Shown here one piece after another: positions 29,595 through 38,539 of a stretch of 43,182 nucleotides of DNA (its first letter is position 1; each line of letters begins with the position of its first letter). Source of the stretch: an uncultured Prochlorococcus sp. (GTDB lineage: Bacteria > Cyanobacteriota > Cyanobacteriia > PCC-6307 > Cyanobiaceae); the NCBI GenBank assembly GCA_902623195.1, contig CACNSV010000007.1, positions 1 to 43,182 on the forward strand, given 5' to 3'. The notes below the pieces were generated by a model. The model was not told where the DNA came from. It saw only the letters and a list, made by a program, of their open reading frames with translations, and did not search any database. A program made the translations under genes and the position numbers.

Positions 29595-30494
29595 ATGATT
29601 GCAAAAAAATTACTTATAGTTTCAGGTACACATGGTAATGAATTAAATCCAGTTTGGGCTGTAAAAAAATTTAGAAACTTAATAAATAGATCTCCACAAT
29701 CAAATTCCTTAGAATTTACTTTAGGAAATCCAAAAGCACTTGAAAAAGGATTGAGATATATTGATGTAGATTTAAATAGATCATTCAATGTCTTAAAGAC
29801 TGCCTCTAATCAAAATTTCTACGAAGTCAATAGATCTGAATATCTCATTAGTGAATATGGCATTCAAGGACCTAAATCATGTCCAATAGTAATTGATTTG
29901 CACACTACAACCTCTTGTATGGGAACGAGTATTGTTATGTATGGGAGGAGACAAAGAGATTTTTGTTTAGCCGCAATCTTGCAAGCAAAATTTGGTTTGC
30001 CTATATATTTACATGAAAAAGATGTTAACCAGACTGGATTTTTAGTTGAGGCGTGGCCATGTGGACTTGTTATCGAGATTGGGCCAGTTGCTCAGAATCA
30101 TTTTGATTCAGAGATTACGGAAAGGTTTTTAATAATATTGAGTTTTCTTGGGGATCTAATAAATAATTTAGAAAACAATAGGATTAATTTGCCAAGTGAG
30201 ATATCTCTTTTTGTTCATCAAAAAAGTATTGATTATCCTAGAAATGAAAATAATGATATTAATGCTTTAATTCATCCCTTAAGGATTAATAATGATTGGA
30301 AAATGATTGAAGAGGGTGATCCTTTATTCATAAATATTGATAATGAAACACTAACTTATTCAGGGAAAGAAAAAATATACCCATTATTCATTGGAGAGGC
30401 AGCATACAGAGAAAAGAATATCGCAATGAGTTTTACCAAAAAAGAAATCCTAAAGTGTAATCAATCATGGATTAGTAGTCTTTTATCTTTTTAA
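29595..30494 (+). CDS. aspartoacylase/succinylglutamate desuccinylase-family protein
   Basis: Zinc-dependent amidohydrolase that in characterised relatives cleaves N-acetylaspartate. Metal and catalytic motifs: GTHGNE (His, Glu ligands), DLNRSF (substrate Arg), DLHTTTS (third ligand His), and VIEIGPVA (catalytic Glu). 299 aa, ATG at 29595. The natural substrate in a marine cyanobacterium is unknown. It precedes the psbA locus. Confidence 0.9.
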   Translation: MIAKKLLIVSGTHGNELNPVWAVKKFRNLINRSPQSNSLEFTLGNPKALEKGLRYIDVDLNRSFNVLKTASNQNFYEVNRSEYLISEYGIQGPKSCPIVIDLHTTTSCMGTSIVMYGRRQRDFCLAAILQAKFGLPIYLHEKDVNQTGFLVEAWPCGLVIEIGPVAQNHFDSEITERFLIILSFLGDLINNLENNRINLPSEISLFVHQKSIDYPRNENNDINALIHPLRINNDWKMIEEGDPLFINIDNETLTYSGKEKIYPLFIGEAAYREKNIAMSFTKKEILKCNQSWISSLLSF

Positions 30495-30621
30495 ATCTGT
30501 AAATCCCATAAAATGTTGATTAGGAGATATTTTTATATTTGAAAATGTTATTTAAACTATAAGTTTTTTTTATAATCAAAATTCCTTGATAGTTGTTTAG
30601 AGGTTTAAAACCTACGAAATT
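30495..30621. other. short intergenic stretch after the aspartoacylase-like gene
   Basis: AT-rich, no gene. The near-palindrome AGGTTTAAAACCT at 30601-30613 lies between the converging ends of the aspartoacylase-like gene and the possible small ORF and could be a weak bidirectional terminator. Confidence 0.3.
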
Positions 30622-30750
30622 TTAAACTCTTTCAGACCAGTATACGACAGCCCCAATTGCTTCTAACTCCAGCCGCCTGCTCTTTGCAGAGGATAAAGGA
30701 ATTATCTCCTTGGACCTTTTCCCATTAAGTAGCCACTCTAAGAGAACCAA
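30622..30750 (-). CDS. possible 42-aa protein (or structured RNA) divergent from psbA
   Basis: The minus strand is open from an upstream TAA to a stop at 30624-30622 with a TTG start at 30750, encoding MVLLEWLLNGKRSKEIIPLS and then SAKSRRLELEAIGAVVYWSERV. It reads like a real protein: hydrophobic N-terminal helix, basic patch, a second helix, and an Ala-Val-Val-Tyr-Trp strand. The block has about 46% GC, far above the neighbouring intergenic DNA, and third positions are about half G/C with codons such as CGG and CTG that are rare here. That composition also fits a conserved RNA gene: local stems GAGGATAA/TTATCTC and CTGC/GCAG exist. The opposite strand is open too, without a usual start. I do not recognise a named family. 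Confidence 0.45.
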   Translation of the reverse strand: MVLLEWLLNGKRSKEIIPLSSAKSRRLELEAIGAVVYWSERV

Positions 30751-30931
30751 CTCGAAATTAGAATATTAAGAAAATATTAAATCATTGAGACTCTTTTTTG
30801 TAAAAATTGAACAAATTTTGTACTTTTTATTATTTTATTTACACAATTTTCATGATTTTGGATTAAAGTTCTAGGAGCAGATTATCTCTGCTTTTATTTA
30901 CACGCCTTTTTAAGGCATACCTTACGAACTC
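30751..30931 (+). promoter_or_regulatory. psbA-1 promoter and leader
   Basis: 181 bases between the divergent small ORF and psbA-1. It holds a perfect 12-base direct repeat TTTTATTTACAC (30833-30844 and 30892-30903) and two hairpins near the start codon: AGCAG/CTGCT (30876-30892) and GCCTT/AAGGC (30904-30916). No Shine-Dalgarno site is present. TTTACAC resembles half-sites of the HLR1 light-response element (TTACAWW), but the spacing differs. Confidence 0.5.
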
Positions 30932-32014
30932 ATGACAACTATTCAGCAGCAGCGTTCATCGCTGTTAAAGGGTTGGCCACAGTTCTGTGAGTGGGTAACA
31001 TCAACTAACAACAGAATTTATGTTGGTTGGTTTGGAGTTTTAATGATTCCATGCTTACTTGCAGCAGCGGCTTGCTTCATTGTTGCTTTCATCGCAGCAC
31101 CACCAGTAGACATTGACGGAATTAGAGAGCCAGTTGCTGGTTCATTCCTATATGGAAACAACATCATCTCAGGTGCGGTTGTTCCTTCATCAAACGCTAT
31201 TGGTCTTCACTTCTACCCAATTTGGGAAGCAGCGACTGTAGATGAGTGGCTATACAATGGTGGCCCTTACCAACTTGTAATTTTCCACTTCCTAATCGGT
31301 ATCTCAGCATACATGGGAAGACAGTGGGAGCTTTCATACCGTTTAGGTATGCGTCCTTGGATCTGTGTTGCATACTCTGCACCAGTTTCAGCAGCTTTCG
31401 CAGTATTCCTTGTATACCCATTCGGTCAAGGTTCATTCTCTGACGGAATGCCTCTAGGTATCTCTGGTACATTCAACTTCATGTTTGTTTTCCAGGCTGA
31501 GCACAACATTCTTATGCACCCATTCCACATGGCTGGTGTTGCTGGAATGTTCGGTGGATCATTATTCTCTGCAATGCATGGTTCATTGGTAACATCATCT
31601 CTAATTAGAGAAACAACTGGTCTTGAGTCACAAAACTATGGCTACAAGTTCGGTCAAGAAGAAGAAACATACAACATCGTTGCAGCTCATGGCTACTTCG
31701 GTCGTTTGATCTTCCAATATGCAAGTTTCAATAACAGCAGAAGTCTTCACTTCTTCCTAGCTGTATTCCCTGTTGTTTGCGTATGGTTAACATCAATGGG
31801 TATCTGCACAATGGCATTTAACCTAAACGGTTTCAACTTCAACCAGTCAGTTGTTGACGCTAACGGTAAAATCGTTCCTACATGGGGTGATGTACTTAAC
31901 CGTGCAAACTTAGGTATGGAAGTAATGCACGAGCGTAACGCTCACAACTTCCCACTCGATTTAGCTGCTGCTGAGTCTACATCTGTAGCTCTTACAGCTC
32001 CTGCAATCGGCTAA
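30932..32014 (+). CDS. psbA: photosystem II D1 protein, copy 1
   Basis: Core reaction-centre subunit carrying the Mn cluster, TyrZ, P680 and QB. Five membrane helices; TyrZ in FLVYPFGQG, ligands in [12 protein letters not shown], and the C-terminal ligands [13 protein letters not shown], after which the 16-residue tail [15 protein letters not shown]-like extension is removed by CtpA. Gln in GRQWEL (canonical position 130) is the D1:1 form. 360 aa, start ATG at 30932. Codons favour C-ending Phe, Tyr, Asn and His, as in highly expressed genes, and GC is visibly above neighbouring genes. Identical by eye to copy 2. Confidence 0.99.
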   Translation: MTTIQQQRSSLLKGWPQFCEWVTSTNNRIYVGWFGVLMIPCLLAAAACFIVAFIAAPPVDIDGIREPVAGSFLYGNNIISGAVVPSSNAIGLHFYPIWEAATVDEWLYNGGPYQLVIFHFLIGISAYMGRQWELSYRLGMRPWICVAYSAPVSAAFAVFLVYPFGQGSFSDGMPLGISGTFNFMFVFQAEHNILMHPFHMAGVAGMFGGSLFSAMHGSLVTSSLIRETTGLESQNYGYKFGQEEETYNIVAAHGYFGRLIFQYASFNNSRSLHFFLAVFPVVCVWLTSMGICTMAFNLNGFNFNQSVVDANGKIVPTWGDVLNRANLGMEVMHERNAHNFPLDLAAAESTSVALTAPAIG

Positions 32015-32034
32015 GCTTAAGGTTCTTAAAATTA

Positions 32035-32061
32035 AGATCCCCTTCGGGGGGTCTTTTTTTA
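32035..32061 (+). terminator. psbA: psbA-1 terminator
   Basis: Stem AGATCCCC (32035-32042) with GGGGGTCT-type partner (32047-32054, one G-T pair) closed by a TTCG tetraloop, followed by a T-run to 32060. The same element follows copy 2. Confidence 0.93.
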
Positions 32062-32064
32062 TGT

Positions 32065-32446
32065 CTATGAATAAATTCATTAAGTATTTTTATGATGAAT
32101 GTATTTCGTAAATTAAGCACTAATTAAAATCTTTAAAATTTCAATTTAAATATTCAGATTGATAAATCTAGAGATGATAAATGATATTGGAAAATTGATA
32201 GCAAATCTATAAATCTAAGATTGATTTCAGAGTACTATCATTAAAGAAAGATTCGCTTAAGAAGAGATTTCAAATCAATTAGATGGATAAGTCTATACTC
32301 TTGTTATTTAATCATTAAAATTTATTATCAATCCCATAAGCTTTTGTAATTATCACTTTATAAAATAATCATCTATATTATTGAAAGCAAAATTAGTTTT
32401 GCTATACGTGCACGTCTCATATCGAGACATTTTTCACGAACTCATA
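32065..32446 (+). promoter_or_regulatory. spacer between psbA copies with the psbA-2 promoter and leader
   Basis: 382 bases unrelated to the psbA-1 upstream region apart from ACGAACTC just before the start. No gene is supported; the longest forward frame from 32061 encodes only 16 residues. The last 60 bases are dense in inverted repeats: AGCAAAA/TTTTGCT (32386-32403), the palindrome ACGTGCACGT (32406-32415) and GTCTC/GAGAC (32414-32428). A promoter should lie before them; TTGTAA (32345) and TATATT (32373) are possible elements with imperfect spacing. Confidence 0.5.
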
Positions 32447-33529
32447 ATGACAACTATTCAGCAGCAGCGTTCATCGCTGTTAAAGGGTTGGCCACAGTTC
32501 TGTGAGTGGGTAACATCAACTAACAACAGAATTTATGTTGGTTGGTTTGGAGTTTTAATGATTCCATGCTTACTTGCAGCAGCGGCTTGCTTCATTGTTG
32601 CTTTCATCGCAGCACCACCAGTAGACATTGACGGAATTAGAGAGCCAGTTGCTGGTTCATTCCTATATGGAAACAACATCATCTCAGGTGCGGTTGTTCC
32701 TTCATCAAACGCTATTGGTCTTCACTTCTACCCAATTTGGGAAGCAGCGACTGTAGATGAGTGGCTATACAATGGTGGCCCTTACCAACTTGTAATTTTC
32801 CACTTCCTAATCGGTATCTCAGCATACATGGGAAGACAGTGGGAGCTTTCATACCGTTTAGGTATGCGTCCTTGGATCTGTGTTGCATACTCTGCACCAG
32901 TTTCAGCAGCTTTCGCAGTATTCCTTGTATACCCATTCGGTCAAGGTTCATTCTCTGACGGAATGCCTCTAGGTATCTCTGGTACATTCAACTTCATGTT
33001 TGTTTTCCAGGCTGAGCACAACATTCTTATGCACCCATTCCACATGGCTGGTGTTGCTGGAATGTTCGGTGGATCATTATTCTCTGCAATGCATGGTTCA
33101 TTGGTAACATCATCTCTAATTAGAGAAACAACTGGTCTTGAGTCACAAAACTATGGCTACAAGTTCGGTCAAGAAGAAGAAACATACAACATCGTTGCAG
33201 CTCATGGCTACTTCGGTCGTTTGATCTTCCAATATGCAAGTTTCAATAACAGCAGAAGTCTTCACTTCTTCCTAGCTGTATTCCCTGTTGTTTGCGTATG
33301 GTTAACATCAATGGGTATCTGCACAATGGCATTTAACCTAAACGGTTTCAACTTCAACCAGTCAGTTGTTGACGCTAACGGTAAAATCGTTCCTACATGG
33401 GGTGATGTACTTAACCGTGCAAACTTAGGTATGGAAGTAATGCACGAGCGTAACGCTCACAACTTCCCACTCGATTTAGCTGCTGCTGAGTCTACATCTG
33501 TAGCTCTTACAGCTCCTGCAATCGGCTAA
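32447..33529 (+). CDS. psbA: photosystem II D1 protein, copy 2
   Basis: Same 360-aa D1 protein as copy 1, with the same TyrZ, Mn ligands, Gln at canonical position 130 and C-terminal tail. The nucleotide sequence shows no difference from copy 1 wherever I compared the lines, including silent positions and the 3' terminator. The start is the ATG at 32447; an upstream in-frame TTG (32381) would add 22 residues unlike any D1 and running through the leader hairpins, so I reject it. It has its own upstream region and the terminator of copy 1 lies before it, so it is probably a separate transcription unit. Confidence 0.99.
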   Translation: MTTIQQQRSSLLKGWPQFCEWVTSTNNRIYVGWFGVLMIPCLLAAAACFIVAFIAAPPVDIDGIREPVAGSFLYGNNIISGAVVPSSNAIGLHFYPIWEAATVDEWLYNGGPYQLVIFHFLIGISAYMGRQWELSYRLGMRPWICVAYSAPVSAAFAVFLVYPFGQGSFSDGMPLGISGTFNFMFVFQAEHNILMHPFHMAGVAGMFGGSLFSAMHGSLVTSSLIRETTGLESQNYGYKFGQEEETYNIVAAHGYFGRLIFQYASFNNSRSLHFFLAVFPVVCVWLTSMGICTMAFNLNGFNFNQSVVDANGKIVPTWGDVLNRANLGMEVMHERNAHNFPLDLAAAESTSVALTAPAIG

Positions 33530-33549
33530 GCTTAAGGTTCTTAAAATTA

Positions 33550-33576
33550 AGATCCCCTTCGGGGGGTCTTTTTTTA
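33550..33576 (+). terminator. psbA: psbA-2 terminator
   Basis: Duplicate of the psbA-1 terminator: AGATCCCC stem, TTCG loop and T-run. Identity between the two loci continues four bases past the T-run (to 33579) and then stops, marking the 3' edge of the duplicated tract. Confidence 0.93.
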
Positions 33577-33630
33577 TGTTTTAATTTAATAGATTCAATA
33601 TAATTAAACTAAAACAAACTTAATTATTTT

Positions 33631-34725
33631 ATGGGTAATAGTTTTGGAAAGATTTTTAAAGTTAATACTTTTGGAGAGTCTCATGGAGGAGCTGTCGGTG
33701 TTATTTTAGATGGATGTCCTCCACGTTTGAAACTTGATATTGATTTAATACAAGATGAATTGAATAGAAGAAGACCAGGTCAAAGTCAAATAACTACTCC
33801 AAGAAAAGAAGATGATAAATTAGAAATATTGAGTGGAATAAAAGATAATATTACTCTCGGTACTCCTATCGCAATGATAGTAAGAAATAAGGATCAAAGA
33901 CCAGGGGATTATAGTAATATTGAAAAAGTATTTAGACCTTCACATGCTGATGGGACCTATCATCTTAAATATGGCATTCAAGCTGATTCTGGTGGAGGTA
34001 GAGCTTCTGCAAGAGAAACAATAGGTAGAGTAGCAGGAGGAGCGATTGCTAAGCAATTCTTAAAGAAAATACATAAAATTGAGATATTATCTTGGGTGAA
34101 AAGAATTCATAATATAGATTCAGTTATCAATCCTGATAATGTCACCTTTGATGATATTGAATCCAATATTATTAGATGTCCAGATGTTGAAATAGCCGAA
34201 AAGATGATAAAAAGGATTACTGAATTACAGCAAAAAGGTGATTCTTGTGGAGGTGTCATTGAGGCTATTGCTAAAAACATGCCAAGTGGTTTGGGCATGC
34301 CAGTTTTTGATAAGTTAGAGGCTGATTTAGCTAAAGCCTTAATGTCTTTGCCTGCTACAAAAGGTTTTGAAATTGGTTCTGGCTTCTCAGGAACTTATTT
34401 GACAGGAAGTGAGCATAATGATCCATTTATTCAATCTAATGAAAATAATAAATTAAAAACATTATCAAATAATTCTGGAGGAATTCAAGGAGGTATTAGT
34501 AATGGAGAGATGTTAAAAATGCGAATTGCTTTTAAACCTACAGCAACTATAAGAAAAGAGCAGAAAACAGTTAATTCATCTGGTAAAGAAGTAATGATGA
34601 AAGCAGTTGGAAGACATGATCCATGCGTTTTACCAAGAGCTGTGCCGATGGTTGATGCAATGATAGCTCTTGTAATTGCTGATCATCTTCTGCTGAATCA
34701 TGCACAATGTGGAATTATGAATTAA
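33631..34725 (+). CDS. aroC: chorismate synthase
   Basis: Last step of the shikimate pathway, FMN-dependent conversion of EPSP to chorismate. Motifs: [29 protein letters not shown] and [17 protein letters not shown]. 364 aa, ATG at 33631, about 50 bases after the psbA-2 terminator, so with its own promoter. Convergent with eda, 19 bases apart. Confidence 0.98.
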   Translation: MGNSFGKIFKVNTFGESHGGAVGVILDGCPPRLKLDIDLIQDELNRRRPGQSQITTPRKEDDKLEILSGIKDNITLGTPIAMIVRNKDQRPGDYSNIEKVFRPSHADGTYHLKYGIQADSGGGRASARETIGRVAGGAIAKQFLKKIHKIEILSWVKRIHNIDSVINPDNVTFDDIESNIIRCPDVEIAEKMIKRITELQQKGDSCGGVIEAIAKNMPSGLGMPVFDKLEADLAKALMSLPATKGFEIGSGFSGTYLTGSEHNDPFIQSNENNKLKTLSNNSGGIQGGISNGEMLKMRIAFKPTATIRKEQKTVNSSGKEVMMKAVGRHDPCVLPRAVPMVDAMIALVIADHLLLNHAQCGIMN

Positions 34726-34744
34726 TTTATTTATGTATTTTTAT

Positions 34745-35404
34745 TCAGCTATTTAATATCTTAAATATTTCGGGATCAAATTTCTCACCATCATATCCTT
34801 TACTTCCAACAACAACTCCTCGAAAACCTAAAGATTTGAATTTATCAATGCTATTTAAACCTATATTACCAGCTCCTATAAAAGAAATTTGTTTAAATTT
34901 ATTTATATCTAATAGGATATCTTTATTCGCAACTGGGAAGATTTTGATTATGCAACAATTATAAGAGATAGCCTCTTTAAAATCTTTGATACTGGTCATA
35001 CCTGGAATCAATAAATAATTATTTTTTTTTGAATATATATATAAATGTTTATCCCAAAACCTCATCATAGAGAAATTAAGATCAAGCTTTAAAGAATCAT
35101 CGATTGATTTCTTATTTATTAAAGATGCTGATCCAATTTGTAAATGAGGGAATTTAGATTTAATGTCTGACATTAAGTCAAACCAATTTATATTATCGAC
35201 CCATGGTATTTCAAGAAATAATAAACCTTTATCTACAATAAGACTTAAATCTTGAATAAATTTTTTCTTAGCTTGTTCACTTTCATAAACAATATCTTTT
35301 GGTCTTGCTAATAATATGAAAGATTGAACTTTGAGAAATTTTTGGAAGTTATTTATCTTTTCATTTAAACTTATATCCGGCTTGTTGTTACAAGTAGTTG
35401 GCAA
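34745..35404 (-). CDS. eda: KDPG/KHG aldolase-like protein (Entner-Doudoroff)
   Basis: Class I aldolase TIM barrel; in the family it splits 2-keto-3-deoxy-6-phosphogluconate to pyruvate and glyceraldehyde 3-phosphate. Schiff-base Lys in IIKIFPV (family KFFPA), Glu in LFLEIPW (family LEVTLRT), GSASL in place of GAGTV, and IPGMTSIKDFKEA. It is divergent: the Arg of LRT is not present. Starts with TTG at 35404, overlapping ftsH by 17 bases; no better start exists downstream. 219 aa, slightly longer than usual. Confidence 0.75.
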   Translation of the reverse strand: MPTTCNNKPDISLNEKINNFQKFLKVQSFILLARPKDIVYESEQAKKKFIQDLSLIVDKGLLFLEIPWVDNINWFDLMSDIKSKFPHLQIGSASLINKKSIDDSLKLDLNFSMMRFWDKHLYIYSKKNNYLLIPGMTSIKDFKEAISYNCCIIKIFPVANKDILLDINKFKQISFIGAGNIGLNSIDKFKSLGFRGVVVGSKGYDGEKFDPEIFKILNS

Positions 35405-37241
35405 CTTTAACCTCAGAACGATTTATTAAATCTTGGATATCCTCAGTATCTATGGTTTCTCTCTCAATAAGCATTTGTGCCATCTCATCTAACATACCCC
35501 TATTTTCAGTTAGTACTTTAGTTGCTCTTTTATAAGCCACATCAACAAGTTCTGAAACCTCAACATCAATTGTTGCAGCAGTATCTTCAGAAAAGTCTCT
35601 TTCAGATGCAATATCTCTGCCTAAAAACATACCACCTTGTGATCTCCCTAGTGCAACTGGGCCAATCTTTTCACTCATCCCAAACTTTGTAATCATTTGT
35701 CTAGCTACATTAGCAACCTGTTGTAAGTCATTGGATGCTCCTGTTGTAACTTCCTCCTCTCCATAAACTATCTCTTCAGCAACTCTTCCACCTAAGGCTA
35801 CTGCCATTTGATTTTGAAGATATGATCTTGAATAAAGACCAGATTCTAATCTTTCTTCACTAGGAGTGAAAAATGTTAAACCTCCAGCTTGGCCTCTAGG
35901 GATAATAGATACCTTAGCTACTGGATCATAGTCGGGCATTAGTGCACCAACTATTGCATGTCCAGCCTCATGGTATGCAACTAATTCTTTTTTTCTTTCG
36001 CTAATTACTCTATCTTTTTTTTCAGGACCTGCCATTACTCTCTCAATTGCATCCCCAACTTCATCATTACTTACTTTATCTAACTCTCTTCTAGCAGCTA
36101 GGATTGCTGCCTCGTTTAACAAATTAGCTAAATCTGCCCCAGTAAATCCAGGTGTTCTTTTAGCAACTTTATCTAAATCTACATCCTTAGAAAGGGTTTT
36201 ATCTTTAGCATGAACATTTAAGATTTGTAATCTACCTGCATAATCAGGTCTATCTACAGTTACCTGTCTATCAAATCTACCAGGTCTCATTAATGCAGAA
36301 TCAAGCACATCAGGTCTGTTTGTAGCAGCAACTATAATTATTCCAGAATTACCCTCAAACCCATCCATTTCTGTTAGAAGTTGATTTAAAGTTTGTTCTC
36401 TTTCATCATTACCACCACCTAATCCTGCCCCCCTTTGTCTGCCAACAGCATCAATTTCATCTATAAATACAATACAAGGTGCATTCTTTTTTGCTTGTTC
36501 AAAAAGATCTCTTACTCTACTTGCACCAACCCCAACAAACATTTCAACAAATTCAGATCCTGATATGGAGAAGAATGGTACTCCTGCTTCACCAGCAACA
36601 GCTTTTGCTAAGAGAGTTTTGCCTGTTCCTGGAGGTCCAACAAGTAAAACTCCTTTTGGAATTTTTGCTCCAACAGCTGTAAATCTATCAGGGCTTTTAA
36701 GAAAATCAACAACTTCAGATAGTTCAAGTTTTGAACCCTCCACGCCAGCTACATCAGCAAAAGTAACTTTGGTAGAAGGTTCCATTTGCAATCTTGCTTT
36801 ACTTTTACCAAAATTCATTGCAGGATTACCTCCTCCGCCTGAACCGCTTTGGGCTCTTCTAAATAAGAAAAATAGTGCTCCAATTAATATGATTGGAAAT
36901 AGCAAACTACTAAAAGCTTGTTGCCATGGGCTTGATAGCTTAGTAGGTTGAACTGCGATATCAACATCATTATCTGTAAGAATCTTCAATAAATCTTTAT
37001 CAGGAGCCAGGTTAACCTCAGATCTACTTCCATCATTTTCAACTACTAGAGCAGTTCCATTATCAGGTGAAATTAAAACTCTGCTTATTTCTTTTTCTTG
37101 AACGGCTTCTATAAAGTCACTGTATCTCAAAGTTTTTGTAGCACTTTCAGTATTTGGTCGATCTAGAACTGATGTTCCTATAAAAATGACTGTAATAACT
37201 ACAAGAACGTAAAGTCCAATGTTTCTTAAGCGTTTGTTCAC
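35388..37241 (-). CDS. ftsH: ATP-dependent zinc metalloprotease FtsH
   Basis: Membrane AAA+ protease; the cyanobacterial forms degrade photodamaged D1 in thylakoids. Two N-terminal membrane segments (about 6-24 and 103-121), Walker [14 protein letters not shown], pore loop MFVGVGASR, Walker [14 protein letters not shown] region [20 protein letters not shown], zinc site HEAGH, and a third-ligand Asp in the protease domain. The called GTG at 37262 gives seven extra residues; the GTG at 37241 gives [14 protein letters not shown] and 617 aa, which fits the family. Forms a run with sat upstream and eda downstream. Confidence 0.96.
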   Translation of the reverse strand: MNKRLRNIGLYVLVVITVIFIGTSVLDRPNTESATKTLRYSDFIEAVQEKEISRVLISPDNGTALVVENDGSRSEVNLAPDKDLLKILTDNDVDIAVQPTKLSSPWQQAFSSLLFPIILIGALFFLFRRAQSGSGGGGNPAMNFGKSKARLQMEPSTKVTFADVAGVEGSKLELSEVVDFLKSPDRFTAVGAKIPKGVLLVGPPGTGKTLLAKAVAGEAGVPFFSISGSEFVEMFVGVGASRVRDLFEQAKKNAPCIVFIDEIDAVGRQRGAGLGGGNDEREQTLNQLLTEMDGFEGNSGIIIVAATNRPDVLDSALMRPGRFDRQVTVDRPDYAGRLQILNVHAKDKTLSKDVDLDKVAKRTPGFTGADLANLLNEAAILAARRELDKVSNDEVGDAIERVMAGPEKKDRVISERKKELVAYHEAGHAIVGALMPDYDPVAKVSIIPRGQAGGLTFFTPSEERLESGLYSRSYLQNQMAVALGGRVAEEIVYGEEEVTTGASNDLQQVANVARQMITKFGMSEKIGPVALGRSQGGMFLGRDIASERDFSEDTAATIDVEVSELVDVAYKRATKVLTENRGMLDEMAQMLIERETIDTEDIQDLINRSEVKVANYL

Positions 37242-37287
37242 GATAAAATTTTTGCAATACACATATATTAATAAGAATAAATCATTA

Positions 37288-38463
37288 TTAGGACTGTCTT
37301 AGTACATCTACTACACTTTTAAAGGCAAACCATTCAGGAATTTCCTCTCCATTTCTCAATTTCTTTCTAAATTCTGTTCCGCTTAGTTTCATGATTTGAT
37401 ATTTTTTTTCATTAGCTTCCTCTGCAGTTATGTATCCTTTTTCTTTTGTATAGACTAAGTTTTTAGATGGAACAACTTTCATATTGAGTTCAGAAGTACA
37501 ATCTCTAGCAAAATTTTGTGCATCGTAGGGACCATAAAAATCTTCACCACTCTTAGACGATTTACATCCCGCCATATCTCTTCCAATTATAAAATGGGTA
37601 CACCCATAGTTTCTTCGGATAATCATGTGCTGCAATGCTTCTCTTGGACCGGCCATATGCATTGAGTATGGCAAATAAGCCCACTTTATTCGTTGACTTG
37701 CGATTTCTTCTGACAACTTTTTATAAGTTAAATATCTAACTTTGCCTGGAATATCATCTTGTTGCGTAGGTCCACATGTTGGATGTACTAAAACAATCGA
37801 ATTTTGAGATACATTCTCAGATTTAAGGGCACTCGTAAATAATTCATAATGTGCTCTATGTATTGGATTTCTACATTGAAATGCTACGACATCATGATTA
37901 GCGGGTAAGGAAGATCTTACCTCAACTGGAGTTTGGCATGGAAATTCTCTCTTTGGGAGCTCTAAACCATAAATTTTTCCTCCAATATAATATTTTTCTC
38001 TCTCATGGAATATCATTGATACGGCGGGGTGTTCTAAGGAAGTTGTTCCATAACAAAATTGAGCTTCTAATTCTTTATCTGGTTCCCATTTAGATTCGAT
38101 TTCTAAAACGGCTAAATTTTGACCTTTATACTTGAGCAAGATTTTTTTCCCTTTTTCAAAATTATTATTATCCGTATCTAAAACAATTGGTAATCCAAAT
38201 AAAAAACCTTCTGTATTTCTATGATATTTTGTAACTGATTTATAGTCTTCTTCATTCATAAATCCTTCTAATGGCGAGAATGCACCAATCATTAGAAGTT
38301 CTACATCGCAAGCATTTCTCTCACTGCATTCATGTTCAAAGTCTATTTCAGATAATAAATCTTTTATTTGATTTTTATCTTTTAGGATTAGTTGTTTGAG
38401 ATCACCTCCATAAGGAGGAATTAACCCCATTTGATCTCTTTCTATATTTTGAGTTTTAATCAT
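37288..38463 (-). CDS. sat: sulfate adenylyltransferase (ATP sulfurylase)
   Basis: Activates sulfate to adenosine 5'-phosphosulfate, first step of sulfate assimilation. Active-site motifs QCRNPIHRAH, the GRDMAGCKSS loop, and MIIRRNYGCTHFIIGRD. Monofunctional form without APS kinase, 391 aa, ATG at 38463. 46 bases upstream of the preferred ftsH start, so the genes may share a transcript. Confidence 0.97.
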   Translation of the reverse strand: MIKTQNIERDQMGLIPPYGGDLKQLILKDKNQIKDLLSEIDFEHECSERNACDVELLMIGAFSPLEGFMNEEDYKSVTKYHRNTEGFLFGLPIVLDTDNNNFEKGKKILLKYKGQNLAVLEIESKWEPDKELEAQFCYGTTSLEHPAVSMIFHEREKYYIGGKIYGLELPKREFPCQTPVEVRSSLPANHDVVAFQCRNPIHRAHYELFTSALKSENVSQNSIVLVHPTCGPTQQDDIPGKVRYLTYKKLSEEIASQRIKWAYLPYSMHMAGPREALQHMIIRRNYGCTHFIIGRDMAGCKSSKSGEDFYGPYDAQNFARDCTSELNMKVVPSKNLVYTKEKGYITAEEANEKKYQIMKLSGTEFRKKLRNGEEIPEWFAFKSVVDVLRQS

Positions 38464-38495
38464 AAATTTGAGTAATTTATTTTAAAGTTTTACAT

Positions 38496-38528
38496 AAAAA
38501 AAGAGGGTGCCTTTAGAAACCCTCTTTA
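38496..38528 (-). terminator. psbO: psbO terminator
   Basis: Arms AAAGAGGG (38500-38507) and CCCTCTTT (38520-38527), 12-base loop, and on the minus strand a U-run from the A-tract at 38496-38502. It ends the psbO transcript before sat. Confidence 0.88.
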
Positions 38529-38539
38529 TAAAATGTACT

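Noticed and set aside
30622-30750. Interpreting the GC-rich block as tmRNA, 6S RNA, SRP RNA or RNase P RNA
   Set aside because: I looked for the T-loop and CCA end, the GGGGCUG...UUCGACG start, the SRP GGAAGCAG-type loop, RNase P core sequences and a long rod-like fold; none was convincing.
31197-31472. Minus-strand open frames inside both psbA copies (also 32712-32987) and the plus-strand frames 31246-31443 and 32761-32958
   Set aside because: They are shadows of the psbA codon pattern and are identical in both copies only because the genes are.
32061-32111. 16-residue frame (MSMNKFIKYFYDECIS) between the psbA copies
   Set aside because: Too short, begins in the terminator tail, and has no recognisable features.
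32381-32446. 22-residue N-terminal extension of D1 copy 2 from an in-frame TTG
   Set aside because: The added residues resemble no D1 N terminus and run through the leader inverted repeats; copy 1 starts at the equivalent ATG.
36565-36951. 128-aa plus-strand frame opposite ftsH
   Set aside because: Antisense of conserved AAA+ motifs; no independent support.
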